The position numbers and the translations under genes were made by a program. This document shows, one piece after another, positions 52,003 to 59,826 of a DNA stretch of 64,000 bases. A model generated the notes under the pieces. The model was given only the letters and a program-made list of their open reading frames with translations, was not told the origin of the DNA and ran no database searches. The DNA is taken from the NCBI GenBank assembly GCA_963785125.1, contig CAWATU010000007.1, forward strand, positions 1,984,001 through 2,048,000, written 5' to 3'. The DNA is from QHXN01 sp963785125. GTDB taxonomy: Bacteria > Acidobacteriota > Blastocatellia > Pyrinomonadales > Pyrinomonadaceae. Within the stretch, counting starts at the first letter, position 1. Every line of letters begins with the position of its first letter.

Positions 52003-53346
52003 TCAGCCGCCGCAGACCATCCGCCCGAAGCCTTCGAGGTCGAGCGCGCGCACGGGCAGGCCGAGCTTCCGCTCCAACTCGTCGAGCCGCGTGCCATCGA
52101 GCATGATGGGCTCGTCCGACTTATGCGCCGTGCGCGGGATGACGACGAACTCGCCCTCGAACTTATCCTTCGCGGCCTCGACACACTGCCCCGTCATCAA
52201 CCCCGCGACGACGATCTCCTCGCCGAAGTACCTGTTCTCGACCGCGACGACCCGCAGGCGCGTGCCCGCCGTCTCGTTCAGACGCCCGACCAGCTCTTCG
52301 AGCACGGGCGCGAAGAGCGCCCCCGTCAGAATCGTGCCATGCAGCCCGGCGGCGTCGCGCACGCCCTTCTTCTCGATTCGCCGCAGCAGACGGCCGAACT
52401 CCTCCCGGAACGAGCGCACCATGCCGACCCCGTCCTCGATCTGTGGGTAGTCGCCGTAGTGCACGCGCCCGGGCACCTCTAACCCCGCGCGCAGGTATAT
52501 CTCGTCGCCGAGGAAGGCGAAGTTGGTCCCCGTCCGCTTCTTCAAACCTTTCTGAAGGACGGCGACCTCGCGGATGATCTGGCGGCACCACTCGGGGGTA
52601 ACCGGCGTCAGACGCTCGTCCGTGTTGTAACGCGTGAGCCCCAGCGGGACGATGGCGACGCTGCGCACGCGCGGATACTCGGCGGCCAGGTCTTCGACCG
52701 TCTTGCTTAAGACTTCCCCGTCGTTGATGCCGGGGCAGAGCACGACCTGCGCGTGTATCTCGATGCCGGCGTCCATCATCCGGCGCATCTTGTCGGAGAT
52801 GTCCGCGCGGCGTTCGTCAACGCCTAGCAGGTAGGCACGCACCTTCAGATCGGTCGCGTGGACGGAGACGTACTGCGGGGTGAGCCGCTGCTCGACGACG
52901 CGCGCCATCTCGTCATCGGTGATGGAGGAGAGCGTCGTGTAGTTGCCGTAGAGGAAGGAGAGGCGCACGTCCTCGTCGCGGAAGAAGAGGGCCGGGCGCG
53001 CGTCCGGGGGGTTACCCTTGCAGAAGCAGAAGAGGCACTCGTTGGCGCACTGCCGCGGCGCGATGTTCTCGAACTGGATGCCGAAGTCCTCGCCTTCGTC
53101 GCGCTCGACCTCGACCTCCCACTCCTCGCCGCCGCGCTTGAGCACGTCGAGCGTAAGCTCTGTCTCGCCGCCCGTGTGGAAGCGGAAGTCGAGGTAGTCG
53201 CGCACCGTCCGGCCGTTGACCTTGACGACGCGGTCGCCCGGCTCAAGCTCAAGCTCTTCGCCCAGGCTCCCGGGCTCGACCTCAGTGATGGTCACGCCGC
53301 GGCGGCGTATCTGCGTGACGGCCGGCGTGACTGCGAACTCGTACAT
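52003..53346 (-). CDS. PDZ-radical SAM-like protein of the DUF512 family
   Basis: A 447-residue cytoplasmic protein. Residues about 15-60 are a small PDZ-like domain (GVTITEVEPGSLGEELELEPGD, VVKVNGRTVRDYLDF). Next is an iron-sulfur radical SAM-like part with CANECLFCFC, giving C100, C104 and C107 in CxxxCxxC spacing, followed by LSFLYGNYTTLSSITDDEMA, VHATDLKVRAYLLG and AQVVLCPGINDG. The C-terminal DUF512 domain (from about 290) contains GLHGTILTGALFAPVLEELV and VVIPRTAHKSDEPIMLDG. Known family name only; the reaction is unproved. ATG 53346 is used because the PDZ start follows; the extra 68 codons upstream are in the promoter region. Convergent with the third Oar gene. Confidence 0.85.
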   Translation of the reverse strand: MYEFAVTPAVTQIRRRGVTITEVEPGSLGEELELEPGDRVVKVNGRTVRDYLDFRFHTGGETELTLDVLKRGGEEWEVEVERDEGEDFGIQFENIAPRQCANECLFCFCKGNPPDARPALFFRDEDVRLSFLYGNYTTLSSITDDEMARVVEQRLTPQYVSVHATDLKVRAYLLGVDERRADISDKMRRMMDAGIEIHAQVVLCPGINDGEVLSKTVEDLAAEYPRVRSVAIVPLGLTRYNTDERLTPVTPEWCRQIIREVAVLQKGLKKRTGTNFAFLGDEIYLRAGLEVPGRVHYGDYPQIEDGVGMVRSFREEFGRLLRRIEKKGVRDAAGLHGTILTGALFAPVLEELVGRLNETAGTRLRVVAVENRYFGEEIVVAGLMTGQCVEAAKDKFEGEFVVIPRTAHKSDEPIMLDGTRLDELERKLGLPVRALDLEGFGRMVCGG

Positions 53347-53735
53347 CTTGAACGAACCTACTTTTACTTGCTGACTTGTACAGAATGCTTCCCGCGCACC
53401 TGCCTGACCCTTGAGTATGGCCGAAGCGCCGCGACACTTCAACCGGCGGGGAGGCGCTCGGTTTCGGCGAAAGAAGATAGATGAGGGCGGCGACGGCCCG
53501 GTTCGCCGCGCTGTCGGAGAATGCCTCAAGACAGCGTTCCGCCGTGGCAAATTGACCGGGGCGTCAGGTCAAAAAGAGAGTTATTGACTGGACATGCACG
53601 CGCCTCTACATTAGTTTCTGCAAGGGCGACGCCGACAGCGGCGGGCACACAGGTTGCTAAAGCTCGAAGCGGCGGTCGTTCTCCCCCGTCCGCTCCAGCC
53701 GCCGAGCACGCCGGAAAGGTTCTCAAACAGACCAG
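53347..53735. other. Divergent noncoding region between DUF512 and response-regulator genes
   Basis: About 390 bp with no gene. The only clear element is the promoter at 53584-53612. Open frames here have atypical composition and no start signals. Confidence 0.5.
53584..53612 (+). promoter_or_regulatory. Likely sigma-70 promoter of the response-regulator gene
   Basis: TTGACT (53584-53589) and TACATT (53607-53612) are separated by exactly 17 bp. It lies about 124 bp before ATG 53736, leaving a leader of about 115 bases. Confidence 0.55.
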
Positions 53736-54167
53736 ATGGGCATCCTGCTTCAAGGGCTCGAACAGTACGACGCGCAGGCCACGCAGGCGCCGCAGTCCGA
53801 AGCGACGCGCGCGTGCCGCACCGTCCTGCTCGCCGAAGACGACCGGGCGCTGCGCCGCTACCTCGAAGTCGTCCTGCACCGCGCGGGCTACGAGGTGCTG
53901 ACTGCGGCCGACGGCCTTGAAGCGATGAAGACGCTGCTCTCGACGCCCGTGGACGCGGTCGTGACCGACGCCGTCATGCCGCATCTCTCCGGCCACGAAC
54001 TCTGCCGCTTCCTGCGCGACCACCCGCGGCTCAAAGACCTGCCCGTCGTGCTGCTGAGCGGCGCCGATTCGCCGGCGCGTGCCGAGGCCGCCGGCGCCGA
54101 CCTCTACCTCTCAAAGCCCGTCCCCGCCGAAGAGCTGGCCGCCAGCCTCGCGCGCCTGCTCGCCTGA
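53736..54167 (+). CDS. Single-domain response regulator
   Basis: A 143-residue protein: a short N-terminal tail (1-27) and one receiver domain. Acidic pocket E34-D35-D36 (VLLAEDDRALR), phospho-acceptor D78 (AVVTDAVMPHLSGHEL), conserved S/T in VVLLSGADSP and K127 (YLSKPVPAEEL). There is no output domain, so it must act through protein contacts or as a phospho-relay intermediate, CheY-like. No histidine kinase is encoded next to it; the hybrid kinase at 15-18 kb in this window is a possible but unproved partner. It converges on the alanine dehydrogenase gene with a long hairpin between. Confidence 0.9.
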   Translation: MGILLQGLEQYDAQATQAPQSEATRACRTVLLAEDDRALRRYLEVVLHRAGYEVLTAADGLEAMKTLLSTPVDAVVTDAVMPHLSGHELCRFLRDHPRLKDLPVVLLSGADSPARAEAAGADLYLSKPVPAEELAASLARLLA

Positions 54168-54180
54168 AGATAAAAGTTAC

Positions 54181-54238
54181 CCACAGAGAGACAGAGGCAC
54201 AGCTAATTGTCTTTAGCTGTGCCTCTGTCTCTCTGTGG
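54181..54238. repeat. 26-bp perfect inverted repeat between convergent genes (CAGAG-rich)
   Basis: The 26 bases from 54181 (starting CCACAGAGAGACAGAGG) are the exact reverse complement of 54213-54238, with loop TTGTCT. It sits between the stops of the response regulator and alanine dehydrogenase genes and is purine/pyrimidine biased. Probably a two-way terminator; its CAGAG words differ from the other repeat families. Confidence 0.8.
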
Positions 54239-54257
54239 TTAATGAAGCTTTAAGTTA

Positions 54258-55409
54258 TCACACGCCGCCGGCCTTCGAGCTGGACTGCGGTGCGAGGCCG
54301 AGTATGTCGTCGAGCGAGGTGTATTCGAGCCCCTGGTCGTCGGCGACGGCCTTGTAGGTCAGCTTGCCGGCGTAGGTGTTGACGCCCTCCTTCAGCCCCG
54401 GGTCTGAAGTGATGGCGTCGAGGAAGCCGCGGTTGGCGAGCCGGAGCGCGTAGGGCAGCGTCGCGTTCGTCAGCGCGAAGGTCGAGGTGCGCGGCACCGC
54501 GCCCGGCATGTTCGCCACGCAGTAGTGCAGCACGTCCTCGACGTAGTAGGTCGGGTTCGAGTGCGTCGTCGGCCGCGTCGTCTCGATGCACCCGCCCTGA
54601 TCGACGGCCACGTCCACGATGACCGCGCCCTTCATCACGTCCTTCAGCATCTCGCGCGTGACCAGCTTCGGCGCGGCCGCGCCCGGCACGAGCACGCCGC
54701 CGATGATGAGGTCGGCCTCCGTAATCGCCCCGTGGATGGCGTAGGCCGAAGAGGCCAGCGTCGAAATCTTCGAAAGGAAGATGTCGTCCAGCTCGCGCAG
54801 GCGGTCGAGATTCTTATCAACAATCGTGACCTGCGCGCCCATGCCGACGGCGATCTTCGCGGCGTTCGTCCCGACCACGCCGCCGCCGAGGATGACGACG
54901 CGCGCTGCGGGCACGCCCGGCACGCCGCCGATGAGCACGCCGCGCCCGCCGTTCATCTTCTCAAGGTACTGCGCGCCGACCTGCACGGCCATGCGCCCCG
55001 CCACCTCCGACATCGGGGTCAGGAGCGGCAGCGTGCCCTTGCGGTCGGTAATCGTCTCGTAGGCGATGCCCGTCACCTTGTGTTCGAGCAGCGCCTGCGT
55101 CTGCTTCGGGTCGGGCGCGAGGTGCAGGTAGGTGAAGAGGAGCAGCCCCTCCTTCATCCGCGGATACTCGGGCTCGATGGGCTCCTTGACCTTGACGATC
55201 ATCTCGGCCCCGGCCCACACGTCGTCGGCCGAAGGGAGAATCTCTGCCCCCGCGCGTTCATACAGCGCGTCCTCGAAGCCCGAGCCCTCGCCCGCCGACT
55301 TCTCTACGATGACCTTGTGGCCGGCGTCCGTCAGCGCGCGCGCGCCCGCGGGCGTCAACCCCACACGGTACTCGTTGTCCTTAATCTCCTTGGGGAGTCC
55401 GACGATCAC
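54258..55409 (-). CDS. ald: Alanine dehydrogenase
   Basis: A 383-residue enzyme that interconverts L-alanine and pyruvate plus ammonia with NAD. It begins MIVGLPKEIKDNEYRVGLTP and has the catalytic region MIVKVKEPIEPEY and FTYLHLAPD (substrate-binding K and H). The Rossmann motif ARVVILGGGVVGTNAAKIAVGMG comes next, followed by VDVAVDQGGCIETTRPTTHS and NMPGAVPRTSTFALTNATL, all diagnostic of Ald. Length matches the family (about 370). The gene is the second of two on this strand, 114 bp behind the aldehyde dehydrogenase gene, with no hairpin between them, so it may be cotranscribed with it. Identification strong. Confidence 0.95.
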   Translation of the reverse strand: MIVGLPKEIKDNEYRVGLTPAGARALTDAGHKVIVEKSAGEGSGFEDALYERAGAEILPSADDVWAGAEMIVKVKEPIEPEYPRMKEGLLLFTYLHLAPDPKQTQALLEHKVTGIAYETITDRKGTLPLLTPMSEVAGRMAVQVGAQYLEKMNGGRGVLIGGVPGVPAARVVILGGGVVGTNAAKIAVGMGAQVTIVDKNLDRLRELDDIFLSKISTLASSAYAIHGAITEADLIIGGVLVPGAAAPKLVTREMLKDVMKGAVIVDVAVDQGGCIETTRPTTHSNPTYYVEDVLHYCVANMPGAVPRTSTFALTNATLPYALRLANRGFLDAITSDPGLKEGVNTYAGKLTYKAVADDQGLEYTSLDDILGLAPQSSSKAGGV

Positions 55410-55523
55410 TGTTTTTTGTCTCCAATCTTTTAGTTTTGGGACGAGGGCAAGTCTACTTCAGTGACCGGTGCTCTCATCTCGTCGGGTCTGGAACTGCTCG
55501 AAACTTTAAGAGGTTAACTCCCG

Positions 55524-57086
55524 CTACTCGAAGCTCACCTCGTCGATCTGTGCGCGTTGCAGCTTGCCGCTGTAATCAACGTAAATCGACTTCCATTCGG
55601 TGAAGATGTCTAAGACCTGCGTGCCGGCTTCGCGGTGGCCGTTGCCGGTGCCTTTCGTGCCGCCGAAGGGGAGGTGGACTTCGGCGCCGATGGTCGAGGA
55701 GTTGACGTAGAAGATGCCTGTGTACATCTCCTGCATCGCGCGGAAGGCGCGGTTCACGTCCTGCGTGTAGATGGAGGCCGACAGCCCGTAGCGCACGCCG
55801 TTGCCGATCTCAACGGCCTCTTCGAGCGAGCCGGCCGGGATGACCGTCGTGACCGGGCCGAAGATTTCTTCCTGCGAGATGCGCATCGAGGGCGACGCAT
55901 CGGCGAAGACCGTGGGCTCAATGAAGTAGCCGTTGGCATAGGCTCCGCCCTCAAGCCGGTTGCCGCCGCAGGCGAGCCGCGCGCCGTCCTCCTTCTGGCC
56001 GATCTCGATGTAGCCGAGAATTTTGTGGACGGCGTCGGCGTTGATGACAGGGCCGACATCGGTCTTCTCGTCCAGACCGTTCCCGACGCGCAAACCCTTC
56101 GCGCGTTCGACGAGCATCTGCGTGAACTTCTTGTAGACCTTCTTGTGGACGACGACGCGAGAGGAGGCCGTGCAGCGCTGACCCGACGTTCCGAACGCGC
56201 CCCAGACAGCGCCCTCGACGGCGAGGTCGAGGTCTGCATCCTCCAACACCATGATGACGTTCTTGCCGCCCATCTCAAGCGAGCAGATGGCGTTGCGCTC
56301 GGCGCATGACGAGGCGACGACGCGCCCCGTCTCGGTCGAGCCCGTGAAGGAGATGAGCCTGACCGAAGGATGATTGACGAGCGGCGCGCCCGCGGTCTCG
56401 CCGTACCCCGTCACGAGGTTGACGACGCCCGCCGGCACGCCCGCCTCCTCGCAAGCCTTGACCAGATTGTATGTCGAGAGCGGCGTGTCCTCGGCGGGCT
56501 TGATGACGACGGTGTTGCCGCAGACCAGCGCGGGAATGAGCTTCCAGGACGGTATCGCCATCGGGAAGTTCCAGGGCGTGATGAGGCCGCAGACGCCGAC
56601 GGGCTGGCGCACGCACATGGCGAACTTGTCGGGCATCTCGGCAGGCGTGGTGAAGCCGTGCAGGCGCCGCCCCTCGCCGGCCGTGTAGTAGGTGCAGTCG
56701 ATGGCCTCCTGCACGTCGCCGCCGGTCTCCTTCAAAACCTTGCCCATCTCGCGCGTCATCTCGCGCGAGAAGCGCTCCTTGTCGCGGATGAGTATTTCGC
56801 CTAAGCGGAAGAGGATTTCCGCGCGGCGCGGCGCGGGGAGTCTGCGCCAGCGGTCGGCCGCGCTCCGGGCGGCGCCGACGGCGGCCTCAACGTCCTCGCG
56901 CGTCGAGACAGGAAACCGGCCGATCACATCACGCGTGTCGGCCGGGTTCACGTCCTCGAACCACTCGCCCGACGCGGATGCGACCCACTCGCCGCCGATG
57001 TAGTTCGGGTACTTCTTAACAACTGTGCGCGCCGCCGCGCCGCCCTTCTTCTGCGCTTTACCGAGAGCCTTCTTCGCCTGTGCCAT
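55524..57086 (-). CDS. Aldehyde dehydrogenase (semialdehyde type)
   Basis: A 520-residue dehydrogenase. The first 25 residues are a Lys/Ala-rich tail not usual for the family. The catalytic set is complete: N173 (TPWNFPMAIP), E271 (SLEMGGKN) and C305 (GTSGQRCTASS), with the cofactor loop FTGSTETGR. The GTSGQRCT context and the HLPFGGTKGTGNGHREAG ending resemble enzymes of amino-acid semialdehyde (aminoadipate, ketoglutarate) oxidation, but substrate is not certain. It is followed by alanine dehydrogenase on the same strand, hinting at amino-acid catabolism. Upstream lies the 33-bp heptamer-word hairpin that separates it from the HtrA gene. Distinct from the enzyme at 12-13.8 kb. Confidence 0.9.
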   Translation of the reverse strand: MAQAKKALGKAQKKGGAAARTVVKKYPNYIGGEWVASASGEWFEDVNPADTRDVIGRFPVSTREDVEAAVGAARSAADRWRRLPAPRRAEILFRLGEILIRDKERFSREMTREMGKVLKETGGDVQEAIDCTYYTAGEGRRLHGFTTPAEMPDKFAMCVRQPVGVCGLITPWNFPMAIPSWKLIPALVCGNTVVIKPAEDTPLSTYNLVKACEEAGVPAGVVNLVTGYGETAGAPLVNHPSVRLISFTGSTETGRVVASSCAERNAICSLEMGGKNVIMVLEDADLDLAVEGAVWGAFGTSGQRCTASSRVVVHKKVYKKFTQMLVERAKGLRVGNGLDEKTDVGPVINADAVHKILGYIEIGQKEDGARLACGGNRLEGGAYANGYFIEPTVFADASPSMRISQEEIFGPVTTVIPAGSLEEAVEIGNGVRYGLSASIYTQDVNRAFRAMQEMYTGIFYVNSSTIGAEVHLPFGGTKGTGNGHREAGTQVLDIFTEWKSIYVDYSGKLQRAQIDEVSFE

Positions 57087-57131
57087 TTGTTCCTATCGTA
57101 AACTAATAGACGTAAACCGTAAACCATAAAG

Positions 57132-57207
57132 AGCCGTAAATCGTAAACCGTGAACCGTGACAAGAAGGCGCTCTCTTGTCACGGTTCACGGTTTACGATT
57201 TACGGCT
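57132..57207. repeat. 33-bp perfect hairpin of heptamer words, CGTGAAC family (copy 1); probable terminator
   Basis: Bases 57132-57164 are the exact reverse complement of 57175-57207, with a 10-base loop. The arm is made of seven-base words CGTAAAT, CGTAAAC and CGTGAAC ending CGTGACAAG. It is nine bases past the end of the HtrA gene (minus strand) and upstream of the aldehyde dehydrogenase gene. Copies 2 and 3 lie at 59744-59806 and 61859-61935. Confidence 0.85.
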
Positions 57208-57215
57208 CACGTCTC

Positions 57216-58841
57216 TTACTGGAACGTGAACTGAACTATCTGCTGCGTGACCTTCTCGCCGTTGTAGGCGGAGACGTGGAGGACGATGGGGTCGCCGGGC
57301 TTGAGCCCGTTGATGACGCGCTCGAAGTCCTCGATGGTCGCGACCGACTGGCGGTTGATGCGCTGGATGACCATGCTCTTGGCGACGCCCGCGTCGAAGG
57401 CGATGCCGGCCTGGTCAACGTCCTGCACGAAGAGGCCGCGCACGCCCTTCAGGTTCCGCTCGTTGGCGATCTGCGGCGTCAGTTCGCTCAGCTTCAGCCC
57501 GAGCACGGGACGGTCGTTCTTGTCCGTGGGCGTCACATCCTGTTTCAGGTTCTCGACCTTGCCGGGCTTCTCCTCCGACTTGGTCTCTTCGCCTGTCGAG
57601 GCGTTGCCGCGCGCCGGCCGTTCGCCGATCTTGACGCTGGCCGTGCGGCGTTCGAGCTTGTCGGAGACCTCGCGCAGGTACGTGACCGCGACGGTCTCGC
57701 CGACGGGGGTCGAGGCGACCTTGTTGATGAGGTCTTGCGCGCTCTCGACCGGCTGGCCGTTGAACTCGACGACCACGTCGTTGGTCTGGATGCCCGCGGT
57801 GGCGGCTGGCCCCTTGCCGTCGGCCACGTCCTTGATGATGGCGCCCTTGGCCGAGGGCAACTGGTAGACGCGCGCGAACTCCGGCTTGACCGAGTCGAGG
57901 AAGACGCCGAGGTAGCCGCGCCTGACCTTGCCCGTCGTCATCAACTGCTTATAGACGGACGAGGCGATGTTGGTCGGGAGCGCGAACCCGATGCCGTTGT
58001 AGTCGCCGGTCGAGGTCGCGATCTGCGAGTTGATGCCGATGACCTCGCCGCGCATGTTGACGAGCGGGCCGCCGGAGTTGCCGCGGTTAATCGCGGCGTC
58101 GGTCTGGATGAAACGGCGGAAGCTCGCCCCGGGGTCGGTCTGCCGCTCCTTGGTCGAGATGATGCCGGCCGTCACCGTCTGCTCCAGCCCGAAGGGCGAG
58201 CCGATGGCGAGCACCCAGTCGCCGACCTGCATGTCGTCTGAGTTGCCGAGGTTGACCGAGGGCAGGTCGCGCCCCGCGTTGACCTTGATGACGGCGATGT
58301 CGGTCTCCTCGTCCGAGGCGATCATGGTGCCGCGCAACTGCTCGCCGCCCTGGAGCTTGACCATGATGCCCGACATGTTCTCGACGACGTGGTAGTTCGT
58401 CAGGATGATGCCCTTCGGGTCAACCACGAAGCCACTGCCGACGCCACGCGAGGGTCGCCGCGCGTTGCGGCGCAGCATGTCGAGCAGAGGGTTGTCGCCG
58501 CCCTCCTCGCCGTCCTCGTCGTCGCCGTCGCCATCCTTGTCGGCCACCTGCGGGGCGGCCGAGACGGTGTCGATGTTGACGACCGACGGCTCGACGCGGC
58601 GCGCGATCTCGGCGAACGAGGCCGAGAGGGCCTCGGGCGCGCGCGCGACCGACGCGGGCACGGTGGGCTGTTCGCCCTCGCCCGCGAAGACGCTCGTCCG
58701 GCTCAGCATCGCGCCGACGCCCACGCCGACCACGAGGCAGCCCAGCGCCAGCGCCGCGATCCACACGCGGAGATGGCGCAGGATGGCGCGCTCCGCTTCG
58801 GTCGTATGGCCCTTCGGGATTTGCAACATAAAACTCTTCAC
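57216..58841 (-). CDS. HtrA/DegP-type periplasmic serine protease
   Basis: A 541-residue membrane-anchored protease-chaperone. An N-terminal helix (about 25-48) anchors it, followed by a linker with an unusual acidic run DKDGDGDDEDGEEGGD (101-116). The trypsin-like domain has H151 (LTNYHVVENM), D181 (EETDIAVIKV) and S256 (RGNSGGPLVNMRG). Two PDZ domains follow, about 325-415 (RRGYLGVFLDSV, GIQTNDVVVEFNGQPVES) and 445-541 (PVLGLKLSEL, AGVAKSMVIQRINRQ). It should degrade or refold damaged envelope proteins. The start at 58841 could also be the Met five residues on. Probably expressed alone, with the repeat hairpin as terminator. Confidence 0.93.
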   Translation of the reverse strand: MKSFMLQIPKGHTTEAERAILRHLRVWIAALALGCLVVGVGVGAMLSRTSVFAGEGEQPTVPASVARAPEALSASFAEIARRVEPSVVNIDTVSAAPQVADKDGDGDDEDGEEGGDNPLLDMLRRNARRPSRGVGSGFVVDPKGIILTNYHVVENMSGIMVKLQGGEQLRGTMIASDEETDIAVIKVNAGRDLPSVNLGNSDDMQVGDWVLAIGSPFGLEQTVTAGIISTKERQTDPGASFRRFIQTDAAINRGNSGGPLVNMRGEVIGINSQIATSTGDYNGIGFALPTNIASSVYKQLMTTGKVRRGYLGVFLDSVKPEFARVYQLPSAKGAIIKDVADGKGPAATAGIQTNDVVVEFNGQPVESAQDLINKVASTPVGETVAVTYLREVSDKLERRTASVKIGERPARGNASTGEETKSEEKPGKVENLKQDVTPTDKNDRPVLGLKLSELTPQIANERNLKGVRGLFVQDVDQAGIAFDAGVAKSMVIQRINRQSVATIEDFERVINGLKPGDPIVLHVSAYNGEKVTQQIVQFTFQ

Positions 58842-59049
58842 CTTCTAAATTTCAAAAGGAGCCGGTAGGGTTCGAGCGGCCGTCGCCACTTCCGTGACCC
58901 ACGGCTGCCTGTTCTGTGCGCTGAGACGAGGAGACTCGAAAAGCCACAGTGGCGAGCCCAGAGTATAACCAATGCCGCCACCGGCCGCAAAGAATAAGTC
59001 TGCGAATGTCCGCCCGTAAAATATATGCCGAGTGTCCGCGCGCCTCCTC

Positions 59050-59055
59050 TATAAT
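59050..59055 (+). promoter_or_regulatory. Possible -10 element for the TPM lipoprotein gene
   Basis: TATAAT 38 bp before the TTG start codon. No convincing -35 at 16-18 bp, so only a weak call. Confidence 0.3.
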
Positions 59056-59092
59056 TTCCGCGGCCGAACAGACTGACCGCCGGAGGGTTCGC

Positions 59093-59755
59093 TTGAGGGT
59101 TGACGCGTCGAGATTCAAAGCAGTGACGAACGCGGCACTCTGCGCCGCGGCGCTTGCGCTGGCCGCGCTCGGCGGAGGGTGCGCGCGCGGCCCCTCGGCC
59201 CCGGAGGGCGGCGGCCCGGCGCGAACGGCAGAAGCCCTTGTCGGCCAGACCGCACAGCCCACGCCCGCGCAGAACATCGACATCGTCCAGAGCCCGCTCC
59301 CGACGCCGCAGGGCATGGTCGGCGACTTCGCCGAGGTCATCGACGCCCAAACGGAAGAGGCGCTCGAAGCGAAGCTCAAACAACTGAAGGAGCGCGCGAA
59401 CATCGAGATAGGAGTCGCGACCGTCGAGACGACGGGCGGCCGGGACATCACCGACTACTCTCTGGCCGTCGCGCGCGGCTGGGGCATCGGCCCGCCCGCG
59501 GGCGAAGAGGGCGGCGGCCTGCTGCTTCTGCTCGCGACCAAAGACCGCACGTGGCGGATACAGGTGAGCCGAAGCCTCGAAGCCGACATCCCCAACGAAG
59601 TGGCCGCCCAAATCGGGGGCGGCATGATCGACTCGCTCCACAAGGGTCAATACGATGAGGCCATTACGAAATGCGTTGACGGCCTCATCCAAAGGCTCGC
59701 CGAGCGCCGCGGCTTCCCTGCAAACAGCAACGGGACGAAAAAGCGTGAACCGTGA
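59093..59755 (+). CDS. TPM-domain lipoprotein (YgcG-like), TTG start
   Basis: A 220-residue lipoprotein. Residues 1-30 form a signal sequence ending in a lipobox LALAALGGGC, so Cys30 or close to it would be lipidated. The TPM domain (about 65-200) has GMVGDFAEVIDAQTEEALEA, NIEIGVATVETTGGRDI, RGWGIGPPAGEEGGGLLLLL and VSRSLEADIPNEVAAQIGGG. TPM proteins are exported and proposed to act in membrane-protein complexes or phosphatase activities. I chose TTG 59093, as GGAGGG lies 5-6 bases before it and translation then begins at the signal peptide. The frame also extends to an ATG at 58949, but that part is not signal-like. The last residues REP and the TGA stop lie in a heptamer-word repeat. Confidence 0.8.
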   Translation: MRVDASRFKAVTNAALCAAALALAALGGGCARGPSAPEGGGPARTAEALVGQTAQPTPAQNIDIVQSPLPTPQGMVGDFAEVIDAQTEEALEAKLKQLKERANIEIGVATVETTGGRDITDYSLAVARGWGIGPPAGEEGGGLLLLLATKDRTWRIQVSRSLEADIPNEVAAQIGGGMIDSLHKGQYDEAITKCVDGLIQRLAERRGFPANSNGTKKREP

Positions 59756-59806
59756 ACCGTGACAAGTAACAGACTGTTCTTATCTCGTCACGGTTCACGA
59801 TTCACG
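59744..59806. repeat. Heptamer-word hairpin, CGTGAAC family (copy 2), overlapping the TPM gene end
   Basis: The 20-base arm CGTGAACCGTGAACCGTGAC (59744-59763) pairs with 59787-59806 with one mismatch. The first copy of the word supplies the TGA stop of the TPM gene. It lies between that gene and the convergent EamA transporter gene. Confidence 0.85.
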
Positions 59807-59826
59807 GTTCACGACTCTTCAACGGT

